Notes: a model not told the origin generated them from the sequence alone. Positions 45,879 to 56,448 are shown, numbered from the stretch's first letter. The stretch is DNA of 64,000 nucleotides from Methylobacterium sp. B4 (GCF_003201865.1 NZ_QJJJ01000016.1:29799-93798); one strand, 5' to 3'. Program-made: numbers and translations.

Positions 45879-46664
45879 ATGTCCGGCCGGTCGCCCACCG
45901 CCACGCGCCTGTTCTGGACGATCGTGATCGGCTCCGGCGCGGGCATCTGGTACGGCCCGCCGGCCTTCGCGGCCACGGCGTTCGCCGGCCTCGCGATCCT
46001 CCTGCACCGCCTCGACCGTCCGCGTCGGTTCCGCTCGCTCGTGCGCCGCATCGCCCGGCGGCACGCGCCGATCCTGGCCCTGCGCCGCCACCAGGAGCGC
46101 TTCCTCGACGCCTACGGCAACACGATCGAGGATTGCTGGCTGCGCGAGCGGGACTATTTCGTGGAGCGCACGATCCTGCCCCTCGTCGAGGAGCGGGGCT
46201 TCGCCGAGGAGGCCGAGGCGCGCTTCGAGCAGATGGTCGAGATCGTCGAGCGCGTGGCCTGCGGCCAAAAGCTTCCCGAGAGCATCGAGACGCCGGAGGA
46301 CGGCGTCGCCTACGAGCGCTACTGCGCCGATCTCCTTGAGGAGGCGGGCTGGCAGGCCCGGCCAACCGGGGCGAGCGGCGACCAGGGTTGCGACGTGATC
46401 GCGGAGCGGGCGGGGGTGCGCCTCGTCGTCCAGTGCAAACGCTACACGCGCCCCGTCGGCAACGCGGCGGTGCAGGAGGTGGCCGCGGCGGCCTTGCACT
46501 GGTCGGGCGACATGGCCGCCGTCGTCTCCAATGCAGGTTTCACCCCGGCCGCCCGCAAGCTTGCCGGTACCACCGGCGTGCTGCTCCTGCACCACGACGA
46601 TCTGCTCGACCTCGCGCCCGTCCGCACCGGCGGCCGTCGCCGCATCCCGGCGCGCGAGCGCTGA
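45879..46664 (+). CDS. Membrane-anchored Mrr-type restriction endonuclease-like protein
   Basis: The 261-residue protein begins with a hydrophobic stretch (about 10-43, probably two membrane passes), a basic helical linker and an Mrr_cat nuclease domain at about 140-245. The nuclease core motif is intact: E146 region (VAYERYCADLLEEAGW), D172 in GCDVIAE and Q185-x-K187 in VVQCKRY. Such proteins cut modified or foreign DNA or take part in DNA repair. No methyltransferase or other restriction gene is near. It overlaps nothing and faces the PepSY gene convergently. Confidence 0.88.
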   Translation: MSGRSPTATRLFWTIVIGSGAGIWYGPPAFAATAFAGLAILLHRLDRPRRFRSLVRRIARRHAPILALRRHQERFLDAYGNTIEDCWLRERDYFVERTILPLVEERGFAEEAEARFEQMVEIVERVACGQKLPESIETPEDGVAYERYCADLLEEAGWQARPTGASGDQGCDVIAERAGVRLVVQCKRYTRPVGNAAVQEVAAAALHWSGDMAAVVSNAGFTPAARKLAGTTGVLLLHHDDLLDLAPVRTGGRRRIPARER

Positions 46665-46679
46665 GCGCCGCGCTCCGGT

Positions 46680-47972
46680 CTACTCCGCCGGCACGATGCG
46701 GCCGGCAGGCAGAAGGGCGGCCTTGCGGCGCACCGACAGGCGCGCGGCGCGCTTGCGCCACCAGATCACGACGCCCGTGACCGACAGCATCGCCACCACG
46801 AGGCCCATGAGCGAGATCAGGATGCGTCCCGGCAGGCCGAGGATGCGGCCCGAATGCACCGGGAACTGCGCCTGCACGAAGATGTCGGCGGCGGTGCCGA
46901 CCCAGGGCTGCCGGTCACCGATCACGCGGCCATCCGCCCCGTCGAAATAGATCGCCGCCGGGCCGACGCCGGCCGCACCGTGGTCGTCGCCGGGCTTGAA
47001 GTAGCGCGCGGTGTAGAAGCCCTGCAGCGGCGAATAGGCCAGCGCGCCGACCGGCTCCTTCCAGCCGCGGCGCTCCCCTTCCGCGCGGGCGGCGTCGAGG
47101 ATGCGCGCGTAGTCGACGCCCGGCTCGATCGGCTTGAGGGGCGAAGCGAAGGGACGGGTGTTCGCGGGCTCGGGCGTCACCTGCGAGACGCTCGACATCA
47201 GCGGCAGGAACACCTCGCGGTAGAGGTTGAGCGAGAAGGCCGTGAAGGCGAGCAGGAACAGCAGCGCGAAGGTCCAGAGGCTGACCGCCCGGTGCAGGTC
47301 GAAGGTGATGCGATAGGGGCTTCCCGCCGTCTTCACCTTCCAGGCCGGCTTCCAGCGCGACCACCAGCCCCGCCCGAGCTGCCGCTCGACCGCGGCGGGG
47401 CGCGCAGGGTTGGCAGCCTTACGCACCGGTAGGGTGAGGTAGAAGCCGACGAAGGAATCGAGCGTCCAGACGATGGCGACGATTCCGAGCAGCCAGATGC
47501 CCCAGCGGTCCTGGCCCCACATCTCCGGCAGGTGCAGGGAGAAGTGCAGCTTGTAGAGGAAGGAGATCAGCGTCTCCCGCGTGATCGGCCAGACCTGACC
47601 CCATTCCCGCCGGCCGAGTTCGTCCCCCGTGACCGGGTCGAGGAACACTTGGTTGTAGTCCAGGCTGTGCAGGCGGCCGCTCTCAGCATCGACCCGCGGC
47701 ATCACGAACAGCGCGAGCGACGCACCGGGCTCGGCCGCCAGGGGAGCGTAAGCCACCCGCGCGCGGGGATCGCGGGCCTCGAAGCGCCGCGCGAGTTCGA
47801 GGGCGGGCAGCGCCTCGCCCCGGCTCTCGACCGTGTGAAGGTGCGGGTTGAGGAGATCGTCGAGTTCGTGGTCCCACGAGATCACGGCGCCGGTCAGCCC
47901 CGCCACGAACAGGAAGGCGGCGATCGTCAGGCCGGCCCAGCGGTGCAGGAGAACGAAGAGCGCGCGCGCCAT
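46680..47972 (-). CDS. PepSY-associated membrane protein (PiuB-type)
   Basis: The 430-residue inner-membrane protein has four long hydrophobic segments (about 10-33, 155-180, 230-255 and 385-410) and periplasmic PepSY-like regions. The segments LHRWAGLTIAAFLFVAGLTGAVISWDHELD and LHRAVSLWTFALL hold histidines typical of the PiuB family, which works with TonB-dependent siderophore receptors, probably in iron reduction or release. No receptor gene is adjacent. The ATG at 47972 was chosen over the TTG before it. Confidence 0.87.
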   Translation of the reverse strand: MARALFVLLHRWAGLTIAAFLFVAGLTGAVISWDHELDDLLNPHLHTVESRGEALPALELARRFEARDPRARVAYAPLAAEPGASLALFVMPRVDAESGRLHSLDYNQVFLDPVTGDELGRREWGQVWPITRETLISFLYKLHFSLHLPEMWGQDRWGIWLLGIVAIVWTLDSFVGFYLTLPVRKAANPARPAAVERQLGRGWWSRWKPAWKVKTAGSPYRITFDLHRAVSLWTFALLFLLAFTAFSLNLYREVFLPLMSSVSQVTPEPANTRPFASPLKPIEPGVDYARILDAARAEGERRGWKEPVGALAYSPLQGFYTARYFKPGDDHGAAGVGPAAIYFDGADGRVIGDRQPWVGTAADIFVQAQFPVHSGRILGLPGRILISLMGLVVAMLSVTGVVIWWRKRAARLSVRRKAALLPAGRIVPAE

Positions 47973-48394
47973 CAAACCCTCGGGTCCGGTGTCCTGGAAC
48001 GCCGGCCCCGGGGGCGCGGCGGGTCGTCGCCTCGAGCGCGTCCGGGCGGACCCGGTTTCGGTCCGTTCGAGGCTCGGGGCTCTCGGGCTGCGGGCGCCGC
48101 GAAAGCGGGACTACTCGTTAGAGTGTCCCGCGCCGCCGCGCCACTGCTTTGATCGTGCACCAATGGATCATGCATGAAGATCCGGTAAACGGCCCGGAGC
48201 CGTGCCCGCGCTGGTTTAAGATCCCTTAAACCCGCCGCAATTACTCTCTCAGAGGCAGGGGGGCGGACCGGTCGGGACGCCCGCTTGGATCAGGTCCGGC
48301 GGGCCGTATCCGTCCGGATGATCGCTGAGGGGAGCACGGTCGCGGGAGGCCCACGGTCGACAGATCGACCGCCGGCCCCGGACGCTGGGAACGC
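47973..48394. promoter_or_regulatory. Divergent promoter region with two palindromes
   Basis: These 422 bases separate the divergent PepSY and PBP genes. A perfect 8-bp inverted repeat GGTTTAAG-N4-CTTAAACC lies at 48213-48232 and a perfect 10-bp palindrome TCATGCATGA at 48168-48177, both in the A/T-richest part. They are candidate operators; no regulator can be named. Confidence 0.45.
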
Positions 48395-50587
48395 ATGGCG
48401 CAGGCACGCGGACGCAAACCACGCAGCGAGCCCACCTTCGACATCCCGGAAGGGAGCGAACCGGGGCGCCTCGACGTACGCCTGTCCCGCAGCGACCGCT
48501 CGGGCGGCGGGTCCGCGCCGCGCGGCAGCGGGCGCGCGGGCGCCGCTCCCAAGGCCAAGAGCCGCAAATCGTCCGGCGGCGCTGGAGGCCGGCGCCCGCC
48601 GCGGCGGCGCTCCTGGCTCGGCCGTCTGGTCTATGCCGGCGTGGTGCTCGGCATCTGGGCGGCGATCGGGCTGGCCGGCCTCATCGCCTACCACGCCTCG
48701 CAGCTTCCCCCGATCGACCAGCTCAGCGTCCCCAAGCGCCCGCCCAACATCGCGATCCTGGCCAGCGACGGCAGCCTGCTCGCCAATCGCGGCGAGACCG
48801 GCGGACGCGTCGTCTCGATCAAGGAGTTGCCGCCCTACCTGCCCCGCGCTTTCGTGGCGATCGAGGATCGGCGCTTCTACGACCATTTCGGCATCGATCC
48901 CGTCGGCGTCGCCCGCGCGGTGACGCAGAACCTGACCCGGCGCGGGCTGGCCCAGGGCGGCTCGACCCTGACGCAGCAGCTCGCCAAGAACCTGTTCCTG
49001 ACGCCCGAGCGCTCCGCCTCGCGCAAGATCCAGGAGGCGATCCTGGCCCTGTGGTTGGAGCACAAATACACCAAGGACGAGATCCTCGAACTCTACCTGA
49101 ATCGGGTCTATTTCGGCGCGGGCGCCTACGGCGTCGAGGCCGCGGCGCAGCGCTACTTCGGCAAGCCCGCCAAGAACGTGACGCTGGCCGAGGCCGCCAT
49201 GCTCGGCGGCCTCGTGCAGGCGCCCTCGCGGCTGGCGCCGAACCGCAACCTCAAGGCAGCCCAGGCGCGCGCCGCCCAGGTGCTCGCGGCCATGGAGGAG
49301 TTGGGCTTTGCCAAGAGCGCCGACGCGAAGGTCGCCCTGGCCCAGCCGGCCCGGCCCGCCTCGACCCGCGGCGGCGGCTCGCCGAACTACGTCGCCGACC
49401 TCGTCATGGACGTGCTCGACGATTTCCTGCCGAAGTTCGACGAGGACATCGTCGTCGCCACCACCGTGGATGCGGGCCTGCAATCGACCGGCGAGAAGGC
49501 GCTCACCGACGAGCTGAACGCCAAGGGCGCCCGCTACAATGTCGGCCAGGGCGCCCTCGTCTCGATGCGGCCCGACGGCGCGATCCGGGCGCTGGTGGGC
49601 GGGCGCGACTACGCGCAGAGCCAGTTCAACCGCGCCACCACCGCCAAGCGCCAGCCGGGCTCGGCCTTCAAGCCCTTCGTCTACCTCGCCGCCGTCGAGA
49701 AGGGACTGACCCCCGACACGATGCGCGAGGACGCGCCCGTGCGGATCGGCAACTGGGCGCCCGAGAACTACTCCCACAATTACCGCGGCGCGGTCTCCCT
49801 GCGCGAGGCGCTGGCGCTCTCGCTCAACACGGTCGCGGTGAAGCTCGGCCAGGAGGTCGGTCCGAAGGCGGTGGCGCAGACGGCTCAAAGGCTCGGCATC
49901 GCTTCCCCGCTCCAGGCCAACGGCTCGATCGCGCTGGGCACCTCGGAGGTCACGCCGCTGGAGCTGGTCGGCGCCTATTGCGCCTTCGCCAATGGCGGCA
50001 CGGGCGTGATCCCCTACGTCATCGCGACCATCAAGAGCGCCAACGGCAAGGTGCTCTACAAGCGCGGCGAGGGCGGGCTCGGCCGCGTCATCGACCCGAA
50101 CGCGGTCGGCATGATGAACGCGATGATGCACGAGGTCTTCACCGCGGGCACGGCCCGCAAGGGCGACATCCCGGGCTGGGAACTCGCGGGCAAGACCGGC
50201 ACGAGCCAGGATTTCCGCGATGCGTGGTTCGTGGGCTACTCGGCCACCCTCGTGACCGGCGTCTGGCTCGGCAACGACGACGGCGAGCCCACCAAGAAGG
50301 CCTCGGGCGGCAACCTGCCGGTGGACATCTGGAAGACCTACATGACCGCCGCGCTCAAGGGTGAGAAGCCCGTCGGCCTGCCGGGCATGAACCGCTGGCG
50401 CGCCCCGCGCCCCGAGGCGCAGCCCGAGCGCGAGAGCGGCCCCGGCGGCCTAATCGGCGCGCTTTTGGGAGAACCGGAGCACACCGCCTCCGCCCTCCCC
50501 CCGCGTCCGGTCCCCGGCGCCCGGCCGCGCGGCCCGAGCCAGGACGACCGCAACTTCTTGGAGAAGCTGTTCGGAATCGGCGACTAG
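48395..50587 (+). CDS. Class A penicillin-binding protein (PBP1A family)
   Basis: The 730-residue bifunctional enzyme polymerises and cross-links peptidoglycan. A basic Arg/Gly/Ser-rich cytoplasmic tail (1-75) precedes one membrane segment (76-99). The transglycosylase domain has E157 in AIEDRRFYDHFG and GGSTLTQQLAKNLF. The transpeptidase has SAFK near residue 423, SLN (LSLNTVAV) and KTGTS. A Pro/Arg-rich tail ends the protein. The start ATG at 48395 follows a GGGA. Confidence 0.95.
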   Translation: MAQARGRKPRSEPTFDIPEGSEPGRLDVRLSRSDRSGGGSAPRGSGRAGAAPKAKSRKSSGGAGGRRPPRRRSWLGRLVYAGVVLGIWAAIGLAGLIAYHASQLPPIDQLSVPKRPPNIAILASDGSLLANRGETGGRVVSIKELPPYLPRAFVAIEDRRFYDHFGIDPVGVARAVTQNLTRRGLAQGGSTLTQQLAKNLFLTPERSASRKIQEAILALWLEHKYTKDEILELYLNRVYFGAGAYGVEAAAQRYFGKPAKNVTLAEAAMLGGLVQAPSRLAPNRNLKAAQARAAQVLAAMEELGFAKSADAKVALAQPARPASTRGGGSPNYVADLVMDVLDDFLPKFDEDIVVATTVDAGLQSTGEKALTDELNAKGARYNVGQGALVSMRPDGAIRALVGGRDYAQSQFNRATTAKRQPGSAFKPFVYLAAVEKGLTPDTMREDAPVRIGNWAPENYSHNYRGAVSLREALALSLNTVAVKLGQEVGPKAVAQTAQRLGIASPLQANGSIALGTSEVTPLELVGAYCAFANGGTGVIPYVIATIKSANGKVLYKRGEGGLGRVIDPNAVGMMNAMMHEVFTAGTARKGDIPGWELAGKTGTSQDFRDAWFVGYSATLVTGVWLGNDDGEPTKKASGGNLPVDIWKTYMTAALKGEKPVGLPGMNRWRAPRPEAQPERESGPGGLIGALLGEPEHTASALPPRPVPGARPRGPSQDDRNFLEKLFGIGD

Positions 50588-50906
50588 GGTTGCCTGAACA
50601 TCCCGGAACGGGCGTCTGAAACCACCCGCTCCGTTTCGGTCTCGGGCGGGGCCGGCGCGTGGTCCGAACCCTGCATCGGCGCTCACGCCACATTCGCGCC
50701 ACGATGCGGGAATGAGCCTGCGCGGCCCGAGGCTCGGCGCGGATGTTTCGTTCGCGCCGCCGGGCGACCGAGAGAGGGACTTCCGTGCCGACCCGCCTGC
50801 CCCGACACCGTTCGCAGGGCTTTCCGGGCCCGGCGCGCGCGCCGGGCGCCGAGACGCTGCTCGAACCGTTCGTCACGACGTTCGCCCGCCATCGGAGCCG
50901 AGGCTG
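50588..50906. other. Intergenic region before the cyclase gene
   Basis: No gene or structured element is recognised in these 319 bases. The cyclase frame is open back to 50712, but that segment has the composition of non-coding DNA and no good start. Confidence 0.45.
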
Positions 50907-51977
50907 ATGCTGCCGCACCATCGCTGGTTCTGGCTGCTGATCCTGCTCGCGGCCGGCGGGGCGGGCCTGCTCTACAACGTCATCTTCGCGGGTGGGGCGA
51001 CGCCGGCGGCCGGCTTCACCTACGGGCTCTGCGTCGGCATCTCGGCGCTCGCCTTCGATCGCGGCGTGCTGCTCTCGGGCGTCCAGTCGCGCATCCGGCG
51101 CCTGCCCGCCGGACTCTACGTCGTTGCCGCGGAACTCTCCTACGTGGCGATGATCGTGGTCGGGAACGCGCTCGGCGGCTTCGTCGTCTGGCTGCTCGGC
51201 CTGACCGGCGACAGCCTGGAGGAGGCGGTGCGGACGACGCCGCGGGTGCTGGCCTACGCGCTCGCCGTCTCGGCCCTGCTCGTCTTCGTGATCCGCATGC
51301 GCGACCTAATCGGCGGCGAGGTCTTCATCAACTTCCTCATCGGCCGCTACCACCGCCCGGTCGAGGAGGAGCGCATCTTCCTGTTCCTCGACGTGGTGGG
51401 CTCCACCGCCTTCGCCGAGACGCACGGCGACCTTCGGGCGCAGGAATTCCTGAGCGCCGTCTTCGCCACCCTGGCCGAGCCCGTGCGCCGCTTCCACGGC
51501 TCGACGGACGATTACATCGGCGACCTCGCCATGATCACCTGGCCGATGGAGCGCGGCCTCAAGGACGCGCGCTGCGTCGCCTGCCTGTTCGCCGTGCGCG
51601 ACCGGATCGAGGCCGAGGCCGCGGCCTGGGAAGAGCGGTTCGGCAGCGTGCCGCGCCTGCGGGCCGGCCTGCACGGCGGACCGGTGGTGACGGCGGAAGT
51701 CGGGGTCGACCGGCACAAGATCGCCTATTTCGGAGATGCCGTGAACGTGGTCGCCCGGGTCGAGGCCCTGTGCCGGCCGCTCGGCGTCGACACCCTGATC
51801 TCGGAGGATCTGCTCGCCCGCCTGCCGCGTCTGCCCGAGGGCGTCACCGTCCGCCCGATGGGCACCCAGGTGCTGCGCGGGCGCGGCCAGCCGCTCTCGG
51901 TCGCGACGCTCGAGCGGAACAGGGCGATCGAGGCCGCGCCGCAAAGTCCGGCGGCATCGGCCATCGCCGTGCGCTGA
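50907..51977 (+). CDS. Membrane-bound class III adenylate/guanylate cyclase
   Basis: The 356-residue protein has four hydrophobic segments in the first 130 residues and a class III cyclase domain at about 155-345. Metal-binding D162 (FLDVVGSTAFAE) and D206 (YIGDLAMITW) and the transition-state Asn/Arg pair (FGDAVNVVARVE) are present. The substrate-choosing lysine expected at position 202 is an aspartate, so the product nucleotide is uncertain. GGAG lies ten bases before the ATG at 50907. The gene stands alone. Confidence 0.88.
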   Translation: MLPHHRWFWLLILLAAGGAGLLYNVIFAGGATPAAGFTYGLCVGISALAFDRGVLLSGVQSRIRRLPAGLYVVAAELSYVAMIVVGNALGGFVVWLLGLTGDSLEEAVRTTPRVLAYALAVSALLVFVIRMRDLIGGEVFINFLIGRYHRPVEEERIFLFLDVVGSTAFAETHGDLRAQEFLSAVFATLAEPVRRFHGSTDDYIGDLAMITWPMERGLKDARCVACLFAVRDRIEAEAAAWEERFGSVPRLRAGLHGGPVVTAEVGVDRHKIAYFGDAVNVVARVEALCRPLGVDTLISEDLLARLPRLPEGVTVRPMGTQVLRGRGQPLSVATLERNRAIEAAPQSPAASAIAVR

Positions 51978-52013
51978 CCCGGTGGCCGAAGGCCGGCCCG
52001 ATCTCGAAGACCG

Positions 52014-52412
52014 TCAGGCGCTCCGGAACAGCAGCAGGATCGCCGCGACCGCCATCACGGCCAGCGTCGCGATGATGCCGCCGCCGCGGCAGGCGAACTG
52101 GCGCGGCGAGTTGACCGGGGCGAACATGCCGATCGGGTGCAGGATGCGGGCGATCACCAGCACGATCAGCAGGCCGCGGACCCAGCCGGGCGCGCCGCCG
52201 GCCGCCTCGTAGAGCCCGATCAGGATCAGGGTGAACGGAACGTATTCCTGGAAATTCGCGTGCGAGCGGATGCGCCGCTGCAGCCCGTCCTGCCCACCGT
52301 CGCCGAACAGCACGTTGCCGCCGAGCCGGCCGCCGATCACCCATCCGGACAGGCCGGCGTAGATCAGGCCCAGGATCGCGGCGTAGAAGGCGGTGATCGT
52401 CGGAAACGTCAT
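52014..52412 (-). CDS. MAPEG family membrane protein
   Basis: The 132-residue protein has four membrane segments and the MAPEG signature with RIRSHANFQEYVPFTLILIGLYE and ARILHPIGMF. MAPEG proteins include microsomal glutathione transferases; bacterial members are mostly uncharacterised. The ATG at 52412 begins at the first membrane segment (MTFPTITAFYAAIL); the much longer upstream open frame has no homology-like content. Confidence 0.9.
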   Translation of the reverse strand: MTFPTITAFYAAILGLIYAGLSGWVIGGRLGGNVLFGDGGQDGLQRRIRSHANFQEYVPFTLILIGLYEAAGGAPGWVRGLLIVLVIARILHPIGMFAPVNSPRQFACRGGGIIATLAVMAVAAILLLFRSA

Positions 52413-52688
52413 GAGGCGGATCGTCCTGGCGGGCGCATCCCCGGAATGGCGGATGTCGTCGGCGTTTCGCAAAAGACGGTCATCCCAGCCTTGTTCCGCA
52501 CCACACGCGATCGCGAACGGCCCTTTCGCCGCGACCGGTCGCGCAGGCGTCGAAACCCGGTCATCCTCCGGTGCAAAGTCCGTTATCGGCGCCTGGATAC
52601 CGGCTGACCTATGTTGCCCCGAGCTTATCGGATGAGGCATGCGGGGCCGATCCGATCCGGCGGGGCGGCGGCGCGGAAGGGGCGAGCG

Positions 52689-53588
52689 GTGGGCGGCAAG
52701 CTGATTGCGGTGGCGAACATGAAGGGCGGGGTCGGCAAGACCACGACCGTCGTGATGCTCGCCGAGGCTCTGGCCGCGGGCGGGTCGCGGGTACTGGTGA
52801 TCGATCTCGACCCGCAATCCAGCGTGTCCGTCTGCCTCGCGGGCGATGCGATGCTGGGCCAGATGATCACCCGCGGGCGCACGCTCGAAGCCTATCTCGC
52901 CCTCAAGCTCATCACTCGGCACAAGCCGGATCTGGCTGCCCGCATCCAGCCGGGCGTCAGCCTGACGATGCACAAGAACGCTCCCCTCACCCTATCGCTT
53001 CTGCCCTCCGGCCCGCATCTGCGTCTCATCGAGCGTGAGATCATCTACGAACTGACCGAGCGCAAATTCTCGATGCACGCGATCGAGGACAAGCTCTGGA
53101 AGATCTTCCACGAGGATTTCGTCCCGTTGGCCGAATCCTACGATTACGTGTTCTTCGATTGTGCCCCGGGCATCTCTCCCATGACCGAGGTGGCGGTGCG
53201 GGCCGCCGACCTCGTGCTCGTGACCTCGATCCCGGACTTTCTCTCGACCTACGGCCTCAACGCCTTCGTCGAGACGATCTGGCGGCGCACGACGCGGCAG
53301 GCGAGCCATATTGCGCCCAAGAGCGCGCCCTACGTCCTCGTGACCCGATTCCAGGCCCAGGTGCGCCAGCATCAGCAGACCCTGGCCCGGCTCCAGGCGG
53401 AGGCCGATGCCGCTGATGCGGGCTTCCGGCTCCTCGAAACCCGCATCCCGCAGGCGGCCGCGCTCGCCGATGCGCTGGTGCCGACGAATGGGGCGCCCCC
53501 GACCTTCTCGGCCAAGTATGGCGCCCATGTCCCGAACGTGCTGATTCCGCTCGTCGCGGAAGTGAAGGAAATCCTCCATGGCCCTTGA
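52689..53588 (+). CDS. Orphan ParA/MinD-family ATPase
   Basis: The 299-residue protein has the deviant Walker A KGGVGKTT (12-19) with signature lysine K12, Walker A' LVIDLDPQ and Walker B VFFDCAPG. Such ATPases position plasmids, chromosomes or protein clusters. The GTG at 52689 has GAAGGGGCGAG just ahead; an ATG-type start at 52611 is less likely. No ParB gene follows. Instead it overlaps by 11 bases a small basic protein gene, suggesting a two-component positioning system. The insert of about 30 residues (LALKLITRHKPDLAARIQPG) is unlike chromosomal ParA. Confidence 0.88.
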   Translation: MGGKLIAVANMKGGVGKTTTVVMLAEALAAGGSRVLVIDLDPQSSVSVCLAGDAMLGQMITRGRTLEAYLALKLITRHKPDLAARIQPGVSLTMHKNAPLTLSLLPSGPHLRLIEREIIYELTERKFSMHAIEDKLWKIFHEDFVPLAESYDYVFFDCAPGISPMTEVAVRAADLVLVTSIPDFLSTYGLNAFVETIWRRTTRQASHIAPKSAPYVLVTRFQAQVRQHQQTLARLQAEADAADAGFRLLETRIPQAAALADALVPTNGAPPTFSAKYGAHVPNVLIPLVAEVKEILHGP

Positions 53589-54084
53589 TGTCGACGGTTT
53601 CGCGGTGCTGCAGGCGATCGCCGCCGCCCCCGAGGCGTTCCCCGACATCCGCACCGAGATCCCAAGGGCCGCCCGCGGCCTCGTCGTGCGCCAGCTGAAG
53701 GCGCGGGCCCTGCGCCCGGCCTCCCTGCGCCTGATCCGCGAGGTGCTGGGTGGCGAGACCTTCGCCCTGATCGCCGACGGCATGAGCGAGGCGGAGGTGA
53801 AGGGCGTCGTCACGCGCCTCGACCCGCACCATCCCTCGCTCAAGACCGCGACGCCGGGCTGGCATCGGCATCGCCTCACGGCCCTGGCTGCCGGGGAAGC
53901 GCCGCTGCGCAAGGGGGAATCGGCCGCCGCCGCCAAGCCGGCCGCGGCCCGGGAGCCCCAGCCCGAGCGCGCCCTCGCCAGCCGTCCCTTCGCGGCAACC
54001 TGGGACGGCAAGGACCACGACGCGCCCGCGCGAAAGCCGGAGCGCGACAAGAAGGACAAGAAGTCCAAGAAGAAGAAGGGCTGA
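53578..54084 (+). CDS. Small protein with lysine-rich tail, partner of the ParA-like ATPase
   Basis: The 168-residue protein has a predicted alpha-helical N-terminal part of about 110 residues (LKARALRPASLRLIREVLGG, MSEAEVKGVVTRLDPHHPSL), an Ala-rich linker and a strongly basic end (KKDKKSKKKKG). The family is not recognised; some ProQ/FinO-like features (a short conserved LDPHHPSL turn and basic tail) are visible but weak. Its start lies inside the ParA-like gene's last codons, so translation is coupled. The tail could bind DNA, RNA or acidic surfaces. Confidence 0.7.
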   Translation: MALDVDGFAVLQAIAAAPEAFPDIRTEIPRAARGLVVRQLKARALRPASLRLIREVLGGETFALIADGMSEAEVKGVVTRLDPHHPSLKTATPGWHRHRLTALAAGEAPLRKGESAAAAKPAAAREPQPERALASRPFAATWDGKDHDAPARKPERDKKDKKSKKKKG

Positions 54085-54124
54085 AAGCTGCCGGCCCGTG
54101 CCGGCGCGACCCAGGTCCTGTTTT

Positions 54125-54178
54125 CGACGCGCCTTTTGAAGAAGCGGTGGCCGCTTCGTCGGCGGGCGCCGCTCTAAG
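54125..54178 (-). repeat. Intergenic repeat, copy 1 (diverged)
   Basis: Read on the minus strand this stretch follows the pattern TTAGAGCG ... CCGACGAAGCGG ... TTC ... GGCGCG shared with the two copies at 54190-54240 and 59552-59602. It is the most diverged of the three. Confidence 0.5.
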
Positions 54179-54189
54179 TCATTGTTGTG

Positions 54190-54240
54190 CCGCGCATTTC
54201 CCGACGAACCGGCATCCACTTCGTCGGAAAGCGCTCTAGC
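54190..54240 (-). repeat. Intergenic repeat, copy 2
   Basis: Read on the minus strand it begins GCTAGAGCGCTTTCCGACG and contains a perfect 8-bp inverted repeat (54201-54208 with 54220-54227, 11-nt loop). It matches the plus-strand element at 59552-59602 at most positions. The TAG stop of the 54236-54460 ORF lies inside it. Confidence 0.7.
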
Positions 54241-54460
54241 GTTCGTCCGGGAACAGGATCGCGTAGCGCGCCTGGAGGGCCGCGAGCCGGCCTTGGCCCT
54301 GCAGCACCGCCACCCGGTGGTCGCGCACGACGGCGAGGAGCCCGTCGGCCATCTCCGCCTCGCCGGTCAGGAATGCCCGCTCCGAGATCAGGGCGAGCTG
54401 ATCGGCCATCAGGCCGTCGATCCGGATCCCGTCGGCAAGGGTTCGCATCAGGCTCTGCAT
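54236..54460 (-). CDS. Small helical protein of unknown function
   Basis: The 74-residue product (from ATG 54460) is predicted all-helical and charged (MADQLALISERAFLTGEAEMADGLL). A GTG at 54514 would add 18 residues. No family is recognised and the ribosome binding site is weak. The stop codon lies in an intergenic repeat, so the C-terminus may have been set by that insertion. Confidence 0.45.
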   Translation of the reverse strand: MQSLMRTLADGIRIDGLMADQLALISERAFLTGEAEMADGLLAVVRDHRVAVLQGQGRLAALQARYAILFPDER

Positions 54461-54660
54461 CTCGTGGCGAGACGAGGAGGCGTGAGGGGATGGGACGGGT
54501 GTTCGGTCGGGCACGGGATTGACTGGGGATCAGGCCTGAGAAGCGTTCCAGCTTCCCTGCCCGCCGGGCCTGCGGCTATTGCATAGGATAGGTCGAGCCC
54601 ACCTTTTTCCAGGGCACCGTCCGGCGTGCCCGGCATGGCCGCCCGGGCCCGTCCGTCGCA

Positions 54661-54702
54661 ACGAAAGAGGGGCCGCCTCTCGGCGACCCCCCTTCTCGTT
54701 TC
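54661..54702 (-). terminator. Probable terminator behind groL
   Basis: An imperfect, long GC-rich hairpin with A/T-rich ends lies 20 to 60 bases after the groL stop on the minus strand; a CTCTTTCGTT stretch closes it. It is the likely end of the groESL transcript. Confidence 0.55.
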
Positions 54703-54720
54703 GCGCTCGGTGGCGTGGAC

Positions 54721-56364
<1,644 letters not shown>

Positions 56365-56448
56365 GTGAGTACCTGCCTCAGATGAGAGTGTCGGATGCCC
56401 TGAAGCCCGCGGGAGCGGCCTCGAAGGGCGGTGAAGCGGGTGTCGGCC

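Noticed and set aside
54661..54720. Separate small gene between groL and the repeat region
   Set aside because: The stretch is better explained as the groESL terminator hairpin.
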